The notes under the pieces: generated by a model
Seen by the model: the letters and a program-made list of their open reading frames with translations, nothing else
Database searches by the model: none
Told to the model about the DNA's origin: nothing
Program-made: the position numbers and the translations under genes
Shown here: positions 39,648 to 47,477 of the stretch, piece after piece
Position numbering within the stretch: the stretch's first letter is position 1
How the letters are laid out: every line of letters begins with the position of its first letter
Assembly: GCF_000716675.1 (NCBI RefSeq)
Contig: NZ_JNXT01000047.1
Span: 1 to 64,000, forward strand
Source of the DNA: Streptomyces alboflavus
Lineage (GTDB): Bacteria; Actinomycetota; Actinomycetes; Streptomycetales; Streptomycetaceae
Reading direction: 5' to 3'
DNA length: 64,000 nucleotides

Positions 39648-39819
39648 CGGCCACAGGTCCGCACCGTGAACGCAGTTGGAACGGAACGGTGACATTGGCG
39701 GGGAGTCATCGCTTCGGGGCCTGTGGTTATCTAGCGCAGTGCGCGAGTCGGCTCATTCTCGACCACCGCGCGGGGCACTGGAGTGCGGGCCTGATGGGGC
39801 CGTGCGAGGGGAGAAAATC

Positions 39820-41061
39820 TTGAACGGGCGACCGATATCGGGGGCGTCGGCCCACGCGCGAAAGCGCGGGCGGCGGCGGGGCGCCAACACACTGTTCGCG
39901 GCGGCGTCCGGGGCGACGCTGCTGCTCGTCACCGCGTGCGGCGGCGGTTCCGACTCCGGCGACGGGGACGGCGGCAAGGGCAAGGCGGACGACAACAAGC
40001 CCTCGCAGGCCGTCGTCACCATCGCCCCCAAGGACGGCGCGGACGCCGTCGCCACCAGCGGGGCGCTGAAGATATCCGCGGCCAAGGGCAAGCTGTCGGA
40101 GGTGACGGTCAAGGACCCCAAGGGCAAGACCGTCCCCGGCAAGATCGTCGCCGGTGGCGCGAAGTGGACGCCCGAGCGGCACCTCGCCGCCGGGACCAAG
40201 TACAAGGTCCACGCGATCGCCAAGGACTCCGAGGGCCGCACGTCCGCCAAGGACTCGGCGTTCACGACCCTCGTGCCGAAGAACACCTTCGTCGGCCAGT
40301 TCAACCCCGAGGACGGCACCAAGGTCGGCGTCGGGATGCCGTTCTCGGTGAACTTCTCGCGCGGCATCACGTCGCCGGACGCGGTCGAGAAGGCCATCGA
40401 GATCAAGACCGATCCGTCCGTGCCCGTCGAGGGCCACTGGTTCGGCAACGACCGCCTGGACTTCCGCCCGGAGAAGTACTGGAAGCCCGGAACCAAGGTC
40501 ACCGTGAAGATGAACCTCGACGGCGTCGAGGGCCGCCCCGGGGTCTACGGCAAGCAGGCCAAGACGATCACCTTCGAGATCGGCCGCAGCCAGGTCTCCA
40601 CCGTCGACGTGAAGACCAAGAAGATGACCGTCGTGCGCGACGGCAAGGTCCTCAAGAAGATCCCCGTCACCACCGGCAAGCCCGGCTACGAGACGTGGAA
40701 CGGCCAGATGGTCGTCAGCGAGCGCCTCAAGGTGACCCGCATGAACGGCGAGACCGTCGGCTACGGCGGCGAGTACGACATCAAGGACGTGCCGCACGCC
40801 CAGCGTCTGTCCACGTCCGGCACGTTCATCCACGGCAACTACTGGGGCGGCGGCGCGTTCGGCAACTACAACGCCTCGCACGGCTGCATCGGCCTGCGCG
40901 ACGTGCGCGGCGGCTACGACAAGAAGGCGCCGTCCGCCTGGTTCTTCAACCACTCGATGGTCGGTGACGTCGTCGTGGTGAAGAACTCGAACGACAAGAT
41001 CATCGCGCCGGACAACGGCTACAGCGGCTGGAACATGTCCTGGGAGAAGTGGAAGGCGTAG
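39820..41061 (+). CDS. L,D-transpeptidase lipoprotein, paralogue 2
   Basis: 413 residues. TTG 39820 follows GAGGGGAG at good spacing; a GTG at 39802 lacks a site. Lipobox LLVTAC after a basic N-region (RKRGRRRG), a Gly/Asp/Lys-rich spacer, two Ig-like domains and a YkuD domain with HGNYW and SHGCIGLRD. It shares long identical blocks with paralogue 1 (LDFRPEKYWKPGTKVTV) and the pair clearly arose by duplication. Both catalytic cysteines are retained, so they may differ in timing or place rather than chemistry. Confidence 0.94.
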   Translation: MNGRPISGASAHARKRGRRRGANTLFAAASGATLLLVTACGGGSDSGDGDGGKGKADDNKPSQAVVTIAPKDGADAVATSGALKISAAKGKLSEVTVKDPKGKTVPGKIVAGGAKWTPERHLAAGTKYKVHAIAKDSEGRTSAKDSAFTTLVPKNTFVGQFNPEDGTKVGVGMPFSVNFSRGITSPDAVEKAIEIKTDPSVPVEGHWFGNDRLDFRPEKYWKPGTKVTVKMNLDGVEGRPGVYGKQAKTITFEIGRSQVSTVDVKTKKMTVVRDGKVLKKIPVTTGKPGYETWNGQMVVSERLKVTRMNGETVGYGGEYDIKDVPHAQRLSTSGTFIHGNYWGGGAFGNYNASHGCIGLRDVRGGYDKKAPSAWFFNHSMVGDVVVVKNSNDKIIAPDNGYSGWNMSWEKWKA

Positions 41062-41080
41062 ACCTTCCCGAAAGGGGGGC

Positions 41081-41120
41081 GGCGCCCCGAAGGGGCGCGG
41101 GGAACTGCGCGCCAAGCCAC
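41081..41120 (+). repeat. Dispersed 40-bp repeat with terminator hairpin, copy 2
   Basis: Identical to 16956-16995 except one base. The GCGCCCC-GAA-GGGGCGC hairpin spans 41082-41098, 20 bp after the stop of the L,D-transpeptidase. It probably ends that transcript. Confidence 0.75.
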
Positions 41121-41175
41121 GGCGAAGCCGCAGACAACCGACGCCACGGCGCGGCACAACCAGCGGAGCGTTAAC

Positions 41176-41955
41176 GTGCCACGCATGACAACTGTGCATC
41201 TCGAAGTCGCCGACGGCGTCGGCACCATCCGTCTCGACCGCCCCCCGATGAACGCCCTGGACATCGCGCTCCAGGACCGCCTGAAGGACCTCGCGGCGGA
41301 GGCGACGGCCCGCGACGACGTCCGGGCCGTCGTCCTCTACGGCGGCGAGAAGGTGTTCGCGGCGGGCGCGGACATCAAGGAGATGCAGGACATGGACCAC
41401 GCGGCGATGATCGTGCGGTCCCGGGCCCTGCAGGACTCCTTCACCGCCATCGCCCGGATCCCGAAGCCGGTCGTGGCCGCCGTCACCGGATACGCCCTCG
41501 GCGGCGGCTGCGAACTGGCGCTGTGCGCCGACTTCCGCATCGCCGCCGAGGACGCCAAGCTGGGCCAGCCCGAGATCCTGCTCGGCCTGATCCCGGGCGC
41601 CGGCGGCACCCAGCGCCTTCCACGGCTCGTCGGCCCGGCCAAGGCCAAGGACCTCATCTTCACCGGCCGTATGGTCAAGGCCGACGAGGCGCTGACCATC
41701 GGCCTGGTGGACCGGGTGGTACCCGCCGCCGAGGTGTACGAGCAGGCCCGCGCGTGGGCCGCGAAGCTCGCCCAGGGGCCGGCGTTCGCGCTGCGGGCCG
41801 CCAAGGAGAGCGTGGACGCGGGTCTTGAGGCGGACATCGACACCGGTCTCGCCATCGAACGCACGTGGTTCGCGGGCCTGTTCGCCACCGAGGACCGTGA
41901 GCGGGGCATGCGCAGCTTCGTGGAGGACGGTCCCGGCAAGGCGAAGTTCCGCTGA
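41176..41955 (+). CDS. Enoyl-CoA hydratase/isomerase (crotonase family)
   Basis: 259 residues. The crotonase fold shows the oxyanion-hole region KVFAAGADIKEMQ and ALGGGCELALCADFRIAA, and both catalytic Glu positions appear occupied (GGGCELAL and QPEILLGLIPGAGGTQRL). It probably hydrates trans-2-enoyl-CoA in fatty acid or branched-chain acid breakdown. GTG 41176 has GGAG 7 nt upstream; ATG 41185 is the alternative. It is monocistronic between the L,D-transpeptidases and the ATP-binding regulator. Confidence 0.93.
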   Translation: MPRMTTVHLEVADGVGTIRLDRPPMNALDIALQDRLKDLAAEATARDDVRAVVLYGGEKVFAAGADIKEMQDMDHAAMIVRSRALQDSFTAIARIPKPVVAAVTGYALGGGCELALCADFRIAAEDAKLGQPEILLGLIPGAGGTQRLPRLVGPAKAKDLIFTGRMVKADEALTIGLVDRVVPAAEVYEQARAWAAKLAQGPAFALRAAKESVDAGLEADIDTGLAIERTWFAGLFATEDRERGMRSFVEDGPGKAKFR

Positions 41956-41999
41956 AGTCAAGCCAGTTGAAGGCCCGTCAGCCAAAGTGTCCCCCGAAG

Positions 42000-42172
42000 G
42001 GGCGGATTATGGCAGGCTTAAGACAACCTTAAGGCAGGGCTCTTGCGGGCGCTCCGTGATCACTTGTGAGCAAGAAGTCATCGCAGGTGAGAGGGGGTGC
42101 GGCAGAGGCTGAACTGCCGTAGGCATATGCCTGGACGGCCCCCCGGAACGGAAGCTTCCGGGGGGCTTATTC
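42000..42172 (+). ncRNA. Candidate leader or small RNA ending in a strong terminator
   Basis: The 264-bp gap between two plus-strand genes has no ORF with good coding signs, but contains paired CTTAAG sites, a GTGATCAC palindrome, and ends in an intrinsic terminator at 42138-42166 placed upstream of the next gene rather than after one. That arrangement suits an attenuated leader or an independent small RNA. I recognise no known riboswitch core, so this is inference. Confidence 0.35.
42138..42166 (+). terminator. Intrinsic terminator upstream of the ATP-binding protein gene
   Basis: GCCCCCCGGAA pairs perfectly with TTCCGGGGGGC (11 bp, 7-nt loop) followed by TTATTCC, one of the few T-rich ends in the window. 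It lies 172 bp after the hydratase stop and 53 bp before the next start. Confidence 0.8.
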
Positions 42173-42219
42173 CGTCGGAACGGCCCCAATGCGGTCGCGG
42201 TGCGGCCATGATGGGGGGC

Positions 42220-42723
42220 ATGGCGGGGCAGGAGGGTTTCGAACAGCAGCGGCGGCGCCCGGGTGCGACCGCAGCGCGCTGGTCTCCGGCGGTGGAGGAC
42301 GAACACGCGCTGAAGGCACTGGAGTTGTTCGGCAACCCGACCGACGCCGAGGTCCCGCTGCCCTCCCGCCCGGAGTCCGCGGCCATCGCCCGCCGCCTCG
42401 CGCAGGTGGTCGTCCTGCGCCACTGGGGCCTGACGCCCAAGCTCACCGAGGACGTCGTGCTCCTGGTGTCCGAGCTCGTCGGCAACGCCGTGCGGCACAC
42501 CGGCGCGCGCGTCTTCGGTCTGCGCACGCTGCGGCGGCGCGGCTGGATCCGGGTCGAGGTGCGCGACCCCTCGCGGGGGCTGCCGTGTCTGATGCCCGTC
42601 CATGAGCTGGACATCAGCGGCCGGGGCCTCTTCCTCGTCGACAAGCTCGCCGACCGCTGGGGCGTGGACCTGCTGCCGCGGGGCAAGACGACCTGGTTCG
42701 AGATGCGGATCACCGAGCGCTGA
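42220..42723 (+). CDS. ATP-binding regulatory protein (SpoIIAB/RsbW-like HATPase)
   Basis: 167 residues with a GHKL fold: N-box VLLVSELVGNAVRHTGA, G1 region VRDPSRGLP and a GRGLFLVDKLADRWG G2 region. The Streptomyces genus has many such single-domain proteins acting as anti-sigma or anti-anti-sigma partners; the partner here is not evident. ATG 42220 is the last of three close ATGs (42208, 42211, 42220) and matches where conserved sequence begins. The last codons and stop lie in the first unit of a 20-bp tandem repeat. Confidence 0.88.
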   Translation: MAGQEGFEQQRRRPGATAARWSPAVEDEHALKALELFGNPTDAEVPLPSRPESAAIARRLAQVVVLRHWGLTPKLTEDVVLLVSELVGNAVRHTGARVFGLRTLRRRGWIRVEVRDPSRGLPCLMPVHELDISGRGLFLVDKLADRWGVDLLPRGKTTWFEMRITER

Positions 42724-42784
42724 CGCGGATCACCGAGCGCTGGCGCGGATCACGGAACGTCGGCGCGGATCACCGAACGCCGGC
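42705..42784. repeat. 20-bp tandem repeat x4 across a stop codon
   Basis: Units at 42705, 42725, 42745 and 42765, each GCGGATCACNGARCGYYGRC. The first encodes the last residues (RITER) and stop of the ATP-binding protein, and the other three follow outside the gene. Confidence 0.9.
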
Positions 42785-42797
42785 CGCGTACGCGAAA

Positions 42798-42832
42798 GCC
42801 CCCGGGGCCGTGGGTGCGGCGCTGTCGGGGGC
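42798..42832 (+). terminator. Terminator after the ATP-binding protein gene
   Basis: GCCCCCG pairs with CGGGGGC across a 21-nt loop, followed by CTTCG. It lies 75 bp after the stop, beyond the tandem repeats. Confidence 0.5.
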
Positions 42833-43145
42833 CTTCGAGCGGGGCCGGGACCGATGGGGTGTGGTCCGCGGCCCGTAAAGGCGACGTGGCTCGGGTCAAA
42901 GAGGGTCGCTTCGTCGACTATGGCAGACGGGGGCCTCCGATCCAAAAGTCCTAATTCGGGCATTGGCTGCCATAGTGTGACAGTTTAAAGGTGAATCCTT
43001 GGTGAGATAGAGCACGCGCCTTGTAAACGATGGCTAAACGGTGCCTGTGAGCGGTCATCGCGAGCTCCGGCGGAACCTGTTGGTCTGGACCGCACCTCAT
43101 GTCGATCAGCGGCTTTCGGGGGTCGCCGCCCTATAAATGGGTCGC
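42833..43145. other. Intergenic stretch with no supported gene
   Basis: About 300 bp of noticeably lower GC (for example the GACAGTTTAAAGGTGAATCC region near 42980). No convincing frame on either strand. A TATAAA hexamer at 43131-43136 sits just before the next start and may be a -10 box. Confidence 0.5.
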
Positions 43146-43901
43146 GTGACTTCGACCGACCGGCGCGGCGCGCTGCGCATCGGCACCGGGCTCGCCCTCA
43201 CCTCCCTCGCGGGCTGCGCCCCGGCGGAGAGCAGCCGTGCGCCGCGCCCCGCGAGGCAGCCGCACCGGGCGCCCGCCCCCGGCCCCCGCGGCTTCCCCGG
43301 CCTGCCCGTCCAGATCGCCCACAGCCCCCGCGGCCGCCCCGAGGTCGCCCTCACCTTCCACGGCCAGGGCGACCCCAGGACCGCCCGCGCCGTGCTCGCC
43401 GAGGCCGAACGCGCGGGCGCCCGCGTCACCGTCCTCGCCGTCGGCACCTGGCTCGACGCCCACCCGAAGCTGGCGCGCCGCATCCTCGACGGCGGCCACG
43501 ACCTCGGCAACCACACCCAGAACCACCGGGACATCAACGCGCTGCCCGAGCGGGCCGCGTACGCGGAGATCACCGGGTGCGCCGACCGGCTCCGACGCCT
43601 CACCGGCGGCATCGGCAACTGGTTCCGGCCCTCGCGCGCCCAGCGGGCCAGCCCCCTCGTCGCGCGCCTCGCGCGCCGCGCGGGCTACCCGCACGTCCTC
43701 TCGTACGACGTCGACTCCCTGGACTTCACCTCGCCCGGCGCCGCGGCCGTCACCCGCACCGTCGCCGACGGGGCCCGCGCGGGCTCCGTGGTGAGCCTGC
43801 ACTTCGGGTACGCGGACACGGTCGCCGCGCTCCCCGCCGTCCTCGACGAACTCCACCGCCGCGGCCTGCGCGCGGTCACGACCACGGAGCTGCTGACCTG
43901 A
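43146..43901 (+). CDS. NodB-like polysaccharide deacetylase homologue with altered active site (lipoprotein)
   Basis: 251 residues. DRRGALRIGTGLALTSLAGC combines a twin-Arg-like start and a lipobox. The NodB fold is recognisable: motif 1 is LTFHGQGDP instead of LTFDDGP, so the paired catalytic Asp residues are replaced by His-Gly; motif 2 HDLGNHTQNH keeps both metal His residues; motif 3 FRPSRAQ deviates from FRPPYG; SYDVDSLDF resembles motif 4. Classical deacetylation is therefore doubtful. GTG 43146 or ATG 43137 may be the start, and TATAAA just upstream suggests a leaderless or short-leader mRNA. The stop overlaps the next start (TGATG), coupling it to a propeller lipoprotein. Confidence 0.85.
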   Translation: MTSTDRRGALRIGTGLALTSLAGCAPAESSRAPRPARQPHRAPAPGPRGFPGLPVQIAHSPRGRPEVALTFHGQGDPRTARAVLAEAERAGARVTVLAVGTWLDAHPKLARRILDGGHDLGNHTQNHRDINALPERAAYAEITGCADRLRRLTGGIGNWFRPSRAQRASPLVARLARRAGYPHVLSYDVDSLDFTSPGAAAVTRTVADGARAGSVVSLHFGYADTVAALPAVLDELHRRGLRAVTTTELLT

Positions 43902-45121
43902 TGACCCGCACTCGAACCCGCACCCGCACCCCGCTGCCCCTGACGCTGACCCGGCGGACCGCCGTCCTGCTCGCCGCCGGGACCGCCGTCGCCGCCGCCC
44001 TCGCCGGCTGCGGCACCGAGCAGGCCGACCGGCAGAACAAGGCGCTGTCCACCAAGGCCGTGCCCGAGCCCGCCAAGCCGAAGGCCGTCCAGGGCCTGCC
44101 CGGCATGCCGCCCGTCCTCGACCCCAAGGACGTCTACGCCGCCGACCGCCCGAACAAGCTCTCCCCGGTGGTCAAGGACTTCCCCTCGCGCGTCTACGTC
44201 CCCAACACCAACTCCAACACCGTCTCCGTCATCGACCCCAAGACGTACGAGGTCATCGACACGATCAAGGTCGGCGTCCAGCCGCAGCACGTCGTGCCGT
44301 CCTGGGACATGAAGACGCTGTGGGTCAACAACAACCGCGGCCACACGCTCACGCCCATCGACCCCAAGTCCGGCAAGGCGGGCAAGCCCGTCGAGGTGCA
44401 CGACCCGTACAACCTCTACTTCACGCCCAACGGCAAGCACGCGATCGTGATGGCCTCGCTCGACCGCGAGCTGGTCTTCCGCGACCCGCACACCATGAAG
44501 CGGGTCAAGACCGAACCGGTGAGCTGCTACGGCGTCAACCACGCCGACTTCTCCCTCGACGGCCGCTACTTCATCGTGTCCTGCGAGTTCTCCGGCGAAC
44601 TCCTCAAGGTCGACACCGAGAAGATGAAGGTCGTCGGCCAGCAGAAACTGCCCTTCAAGGGCGCCATGCCGCAGGACGTCAAGGTCTCCCCGGACGGCAA
44701 GAAGTTCTACGTCGCCGACATGATGGCCGACGGCATGTGGGTCCTGGACGGCGACACCTTCTCCAAGCCCGAGCTGCTGCCCACCGGCAAGGGCTGCCAC
44801 GGCCTCTACGTCAGCCGGGACTCGCGCGAGATGTACGTCTCCAACCGCGGTGAGGGCTCGGTCTCGGTCTTCGACTTCACCAGGAACAAGCTCACCAAGA
44901 AGTGGCACCTGCCCGACGGCGGCAGCCCCGACATGGGCGGCGTCTCGGCGGACGGCAAGGTCCTGTGGCTGTCCGGTCGCTACGACTCCGAGGTGTACGC
45001 CATCGACACCCGCACCGGCGTCCAACTCGCCCGCATCCCCGTCGGCGGCGGCCCGCACGGCCTGGCCGTGTATCCGCAGCCGGGCCGCTACTCCCTGGGG
45101 CACACCGGCATCTTCCGCTGA
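43901..45121 (+). CDS. YncE-like beta-propeller lipoprotein
   Basis: 406 residues. A basic Thr/Arg N-region, hydrophobic core and lipobox AALAGC are followed by seven-bladed propeller repeats of the YVTN/YncE type (SRVYVPNTNSNTVSVIDPKT, DVKVSPDGKKFYVADMMADG, EMYVSNRGEGSVSVFDF). It is anchored outside the cell and has no enzymatic motif; binding to a ligand or partner protein is likely. Its start shares a base with the stop of the deacetylase-like gene, so the two products are probably made in equal amounts and may work together at the wall. Confidence 0.92.
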   Translation: MTRTRTRTRTPLPLTLTRRTAVLLAAGTAVAAALAGCGTEQADRQNKALSTKAVPEPAKPKAVQGLPGMPPVLDPKDVYAADRPNKLSPVVKDFPSRVYVPNTNSNTVSVIDPKTYEVIDTIKVGVQPQHVVPSWDMKTLWVNNNRGHTLTPIDPKSGKAGKPVEVHDPYNLYFTPNGKHAIVMASLDRELVFRDPHTMKRVKTEPVSCYGVNHADFSLDGRYFIVSCEFSGELLKVDTEKMKVVGQQKLPFKGAMPQDVKVSPDGKKFYVADMMADGMWVLDGDTFSKPELLPTGKGCHGLYVSRDSREMYVSNRGEGSVSVFDFTRNKLTKKWHLPDGGSPDMGGVSADGKVLWLSGRYDSEVYAIDTRTGVQLARIPVGGGPHGLAVYPQPGRYSLGHTGIFR

Positions 45122-45143
45122 GCGGCCGCCGGGGGGGAGCCTT

Positions 45144-45162
45144 CGTTCAGAGAGTGTGAACG
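45144..45162. promoter_or_regulatory. LysR-type operator candidate
   Basis: CGTTCA-GAGAGTG-TGAACG contains the T-N11-A core (TCAGAGAGTGTGA) of LysR boxes and lies 53 bp upstream of the LysR start at 45215, suggesting autoregulation. Confidence 0.5.
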
Positions 45163-45214
45163 ATGCGGCAGAATCGTGTACATCGGCTGTGTGATCAAGG
45201 GGGGGATCAGTCGG

Positions 45215-46159
45215 ATGATGGAACGCGCCGAGATGGAGATATTCCTGACGCTCGCGGAAGAGCTGCACTTCGCTCGCACGGCCGCGCGTCTGCACGTGTC
45301 GCCCGCGCTCGTCACGCAGACGGTCAAGAAGACCGAGCGGCGGCTCGGGGTGGCGCTGTTCGCGCGCACCAGCAGACGCGTCGCGCTGACCGAGGTCGGC
45401 GCCGGGCTGCGCGACGAACTGCAGCCGTTGTACGAGGGCATCAGGCGGGCACTCGATCGCGCGGAGCTCGCCGGGCGCGGCATGACGGGCACGCTCACCG
45501 TCGGGTTCATGGGCAGCCAGAGCGGACGCTGGGTGGGCGCCGCCCGCGAGGTGTTCGAGCTACGGAACCCGGAGTGCGGCGTACGGGTCGTCGAGACGCA
45601 ACTGCACCATAATGTGGCGCAGTTGCGCGACGGAACCGCCGATCTGCTGCTCATCACGCTGCCGGTCGACGAGCCGGACCTGACGGTCGGCGCGGTGGTC
45701 ACGCGCGGCGTCCGCTACCTGGCCGTGGCCGCGAACCACCGCCTCGCGGAGCGCACAGCGGTGTCGTTCGAGGATCTGGCGGGCGAGACCTTCATCTCCG
45801 TCGAGGGAACGGTCCCCGCCGAGTGGATCGACTTCCACATGCCCCGGCTTACGCCCGGCGGGCAGCCGATCGGCAGGCACAGCGAACCGTGCACCACCTA
45901 CGCCGAGGCCCTGGCCCTGGTCGCGACCGGGCGGGCCGTCGTGCCCGGCGACGCGCAACTGCCGCTGCTGTACCAGCGGCCGGACCTCCGCTTCCTGCCG
46001 GTCGCCGACATGCCGCCGGTCGAGCAGGGCCTGGTGTGGCGGACCCGCGACGACGCCGACAAGCGCGTGCGGGCCTTCGCCGACGTCGTCCTTGAGATCG
46101 CGCCCCCGCTGGCGCCGCCCGGCACGACGTGCGTCCCGGACGGCGCTTCACGCAGCTGA
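45215..46159 (+). CDS. LysR-family transcriptional regulator
   Basis: 314 residues. The N-terminal helix-turn-helix (MEIFLTLAEELHFARTAARL...SPALVTQTVKKTERRLG) is followed by a substrate-binding domain. ATG 45215 has AAGGGGGG about 10 nt upstream; GTG 45176 would add 13 residues. A LysR-box-like palindrome lies upstream. No target gene is divergent from it, so self-control and distant targets are likely. Confidence 0.92.
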   Translation: MMERAEMEIFLTLAEELHFARTAARLHVSPALVTQTVKKTERRLGVALFARTSRRVALTEVGAGLRDELQPLYEGIRRALDRAELAGRGMTGTLTVGFMGSQSGRWVGAAREVFELRNPECGVRVVETQLHHNVAQLRDGTADLLLITLPVDEPDLTVGAVVTRGVRYLAVAANHRLAERTAVSFEDLAGETFISVEGTVPAEWIDFHMPRLTPGGQPIGRHSEPCTTYAEALALVATGRAVVPGDAQLPLLYQRPDLRFLPVADMPPVEQGLVWRTRDDADKRVRAFADVVLEIAPPLAPPGTTCVPDGASRS

Positions 46160-46272
46160 CTCAGACGACGCGAGAATCCCCAGGCACGACGGAATGATCG
46201 CCCTCGATGTCCTGGCCATGGCCGGTACTCACTGCGATCGTCACCCGGTCCGGCCGTTACCCTGACCTCCGT

Positions 46273-46302
46273 CAGTAGTGCAGAACGCAGTAGTGCGGAA
46301 CG
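46273..46302 (+). repeat. 15-bp tandem duplication in the leader of the EF-hand gene
   Basis: CAGTAGTGCAGAACG and CAGTAGTGCGGAACG lie end to end, directly before the AAGGGG ribosome site of the gene at 46317. Confidence 0.8.
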
Positions 46303-46316
46303 AAGGGGCGGACCCG

Positions 46317-46529
46317 GTGGCGGACATCGAAGAGGCACGCAAGCAGTTCGAGCGGTTCGACGCGGACGGCGACGGATTCATCACGGCCGCGGAGTACAAG
46401 CAGGCCATGGCGCAGATGGGGGACTGGAACGTCACCGAGTCGGTCGCCGAGGCCATCATCAAGTCCAAGGACGCGAACGGCGACAAGCTGCTGTCCTTCG
46501 ACGAGTTCTGGGCGAGCCTGAACAAGTAG
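46317..46529 (+). CDS. Small EF-hand calcium-binding protein
   Basis: 70 residues with two canonical EF-hand loops: DADGDGFITAAE and DANGDKLLSFDE, each with Asp/Asn at positions 1, 3 and 5 and Glu at 12. Length and layout match the short CabD-like calcium proteins of Streptomyces. GTG 46317 follows AAGGGG at 10 nt; an in-frame GTG at 46278 would start inside the tandem duplication and is less likely. It is expected to be cytoplasmic, a calcium buffer or sensor. A strong terminator follows. Confidence 0.93.
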   Translation: MADIEEARKQFERFDADGDGFITAAEYKQAMAQMGDWNVTESVAEAIIKSKDANGDKLLSFDEFWASLNK

Positions 46530-46557
46530 CGCGTGCGGCACGGCCGCCCCGCGCCCT

Positions 46558-46595
46558 GAAGGGGCCGCACCCGGTGTCCGGGGTGCGGCCCCTTC
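46558..46595. terminator. Bidirectional terminator between the EF-hand and ABC ATPase genes
   Basis: GAAGGGGCCGCACC pairs with GGTGCGGCCCCTTC (14 bp perfect stem), placed between convergent genes with GAA/TTC flanks giving short A and T runs on either side. Confidence 0.85.
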
Positions 46596-46607
46596 GCACG
46601 TCCCGCC

Positions 46608-47477
46608 TCAGCCCCGCGCCCCGGCCCGCGCGCTCCAGCGGCCGTCGCGCCGCTCCACGCGCACCGTGTGCGCGAAGCACGCGCTGACCCGTTCCGTGGT
46701 GAGGACGTCGGTTGCGGCGCCCGCGGCCACGGCGCGGCCCGCGCGCAGCAGCAGCGCGTGCGTGGTCCCCGCGGGCAGCTCCTCCAGGTGGTGGGTCACC
46801 AGGACCGTGGCCAGGCCGGGACGCGCGCCGCGCAGCGCGTCGAGGCTCTCCAGGAGCTGTTCGCGGCCCGGCAGGTCGAGGCCGGTCGCGGGCTCGTCGA
46901 GGAGCAGGAGGCGGGGGTCGGGCAGCAGGGCGCGGGCGACGAGGGTCCGGCCGCGCTCCCCCTGCGAGAGCGTCGGCCAGGGCGCGTCCGCGCGGGCGGT
47001 CAGGCCCATGGTCGCGATCAGGAGCTCGGCCCGGTCCCGCTGCGCCGCCGTCGGCGTCCGGTGCGGCACACGGGCCACGCTGTTGGTGAGGCCGGTCAGG
47101 ACGACGTCGCGGACGGACAAGGGCGAGCGCAGCGGGTGGCGGGGGTTCACATGGCCCAGGTACGTGCGCAGTTCACGCAGGTCGACGGTGCCGAGCCGGC
47201 GTCCGAGCACCGTCACCGCGCCGTGCGTGGGGTGGCCGAGCGCGCCCAGCAGGCCGAGCAGCGTGGACTTGCCGGCCCCGTTGGCGCCGAGCAGCGCCCA
47301 GTGCTCGCCGGGGCGGACGGTGAGGGAGACGTCGTCGAGGATGCGGCGGCCGTCGCGGATCACGGAGACGGAGTCGGCGCGCAGGACGGGGGAGAGGGTG
47401 GCGGGGGCCGGGACCGAGGCCGGGGCCGGGTCGGCCGGGTGTGCCCCGTGCGGCGCGCGGGTGGCGGGCGTCGTCAT
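46608..47477 (-). CDS. Stand-alone ABC transporter ATPase
   Basis: 289 residues: Walker [10 protein letters not shown], signature [11 protein letters not shown], Walker [16 protein letters not shown] and H-loop VTHHLEEL, resembling ModF/iron-type single ATPases. There is no permease gene beside it. Its ATG overlaps the stop of the upstream 2-isopropylmalate-synthase-type gene as ATGA, so the two are translated together, an unusual pairing. Transport or a non-transport (ABC-F-like) role cannot be told; only one ATPase domain is present, unlike ABC-F proteins. Confidence 0.88.
   Translation of the reverse strand: MTTPATRAPHGAHPADPAPASVPAPATLSPVLRADSVSVIRDGRRILDDVSLTVRPGEHWALLGANGAGKSTLLGLLGALGHPTHGAVTVLGRRLGTVDLRELRTYLGHVNPRHPLRSPLSVRDVVLTGLTNSVARVPHRTPTAAQRDRAELLIATMGLTARADAPWPTLSQGERGRTLVARALLPDPRLLLLDEPATGLDLPGREQLLESLDALRGARPGLATVLVTHHLEELPAGTTHALLLRAGRAVAAGAATDVLTTERVSACFAHTVRVERRDGRWSARAGARG

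Noticed and set aside
39727..41985. 752-residue minus-strand frame
   Set aside because: Mirror frame of the L,D-transpeptidase and hydratase genes, without recognisable domains.
42730..42963. Small minus-strand gene of 77 residues
   Set aside because: Low-complexity Arg/Pro composition, no ribosome site, overlaps the tandem repeat and terminator.
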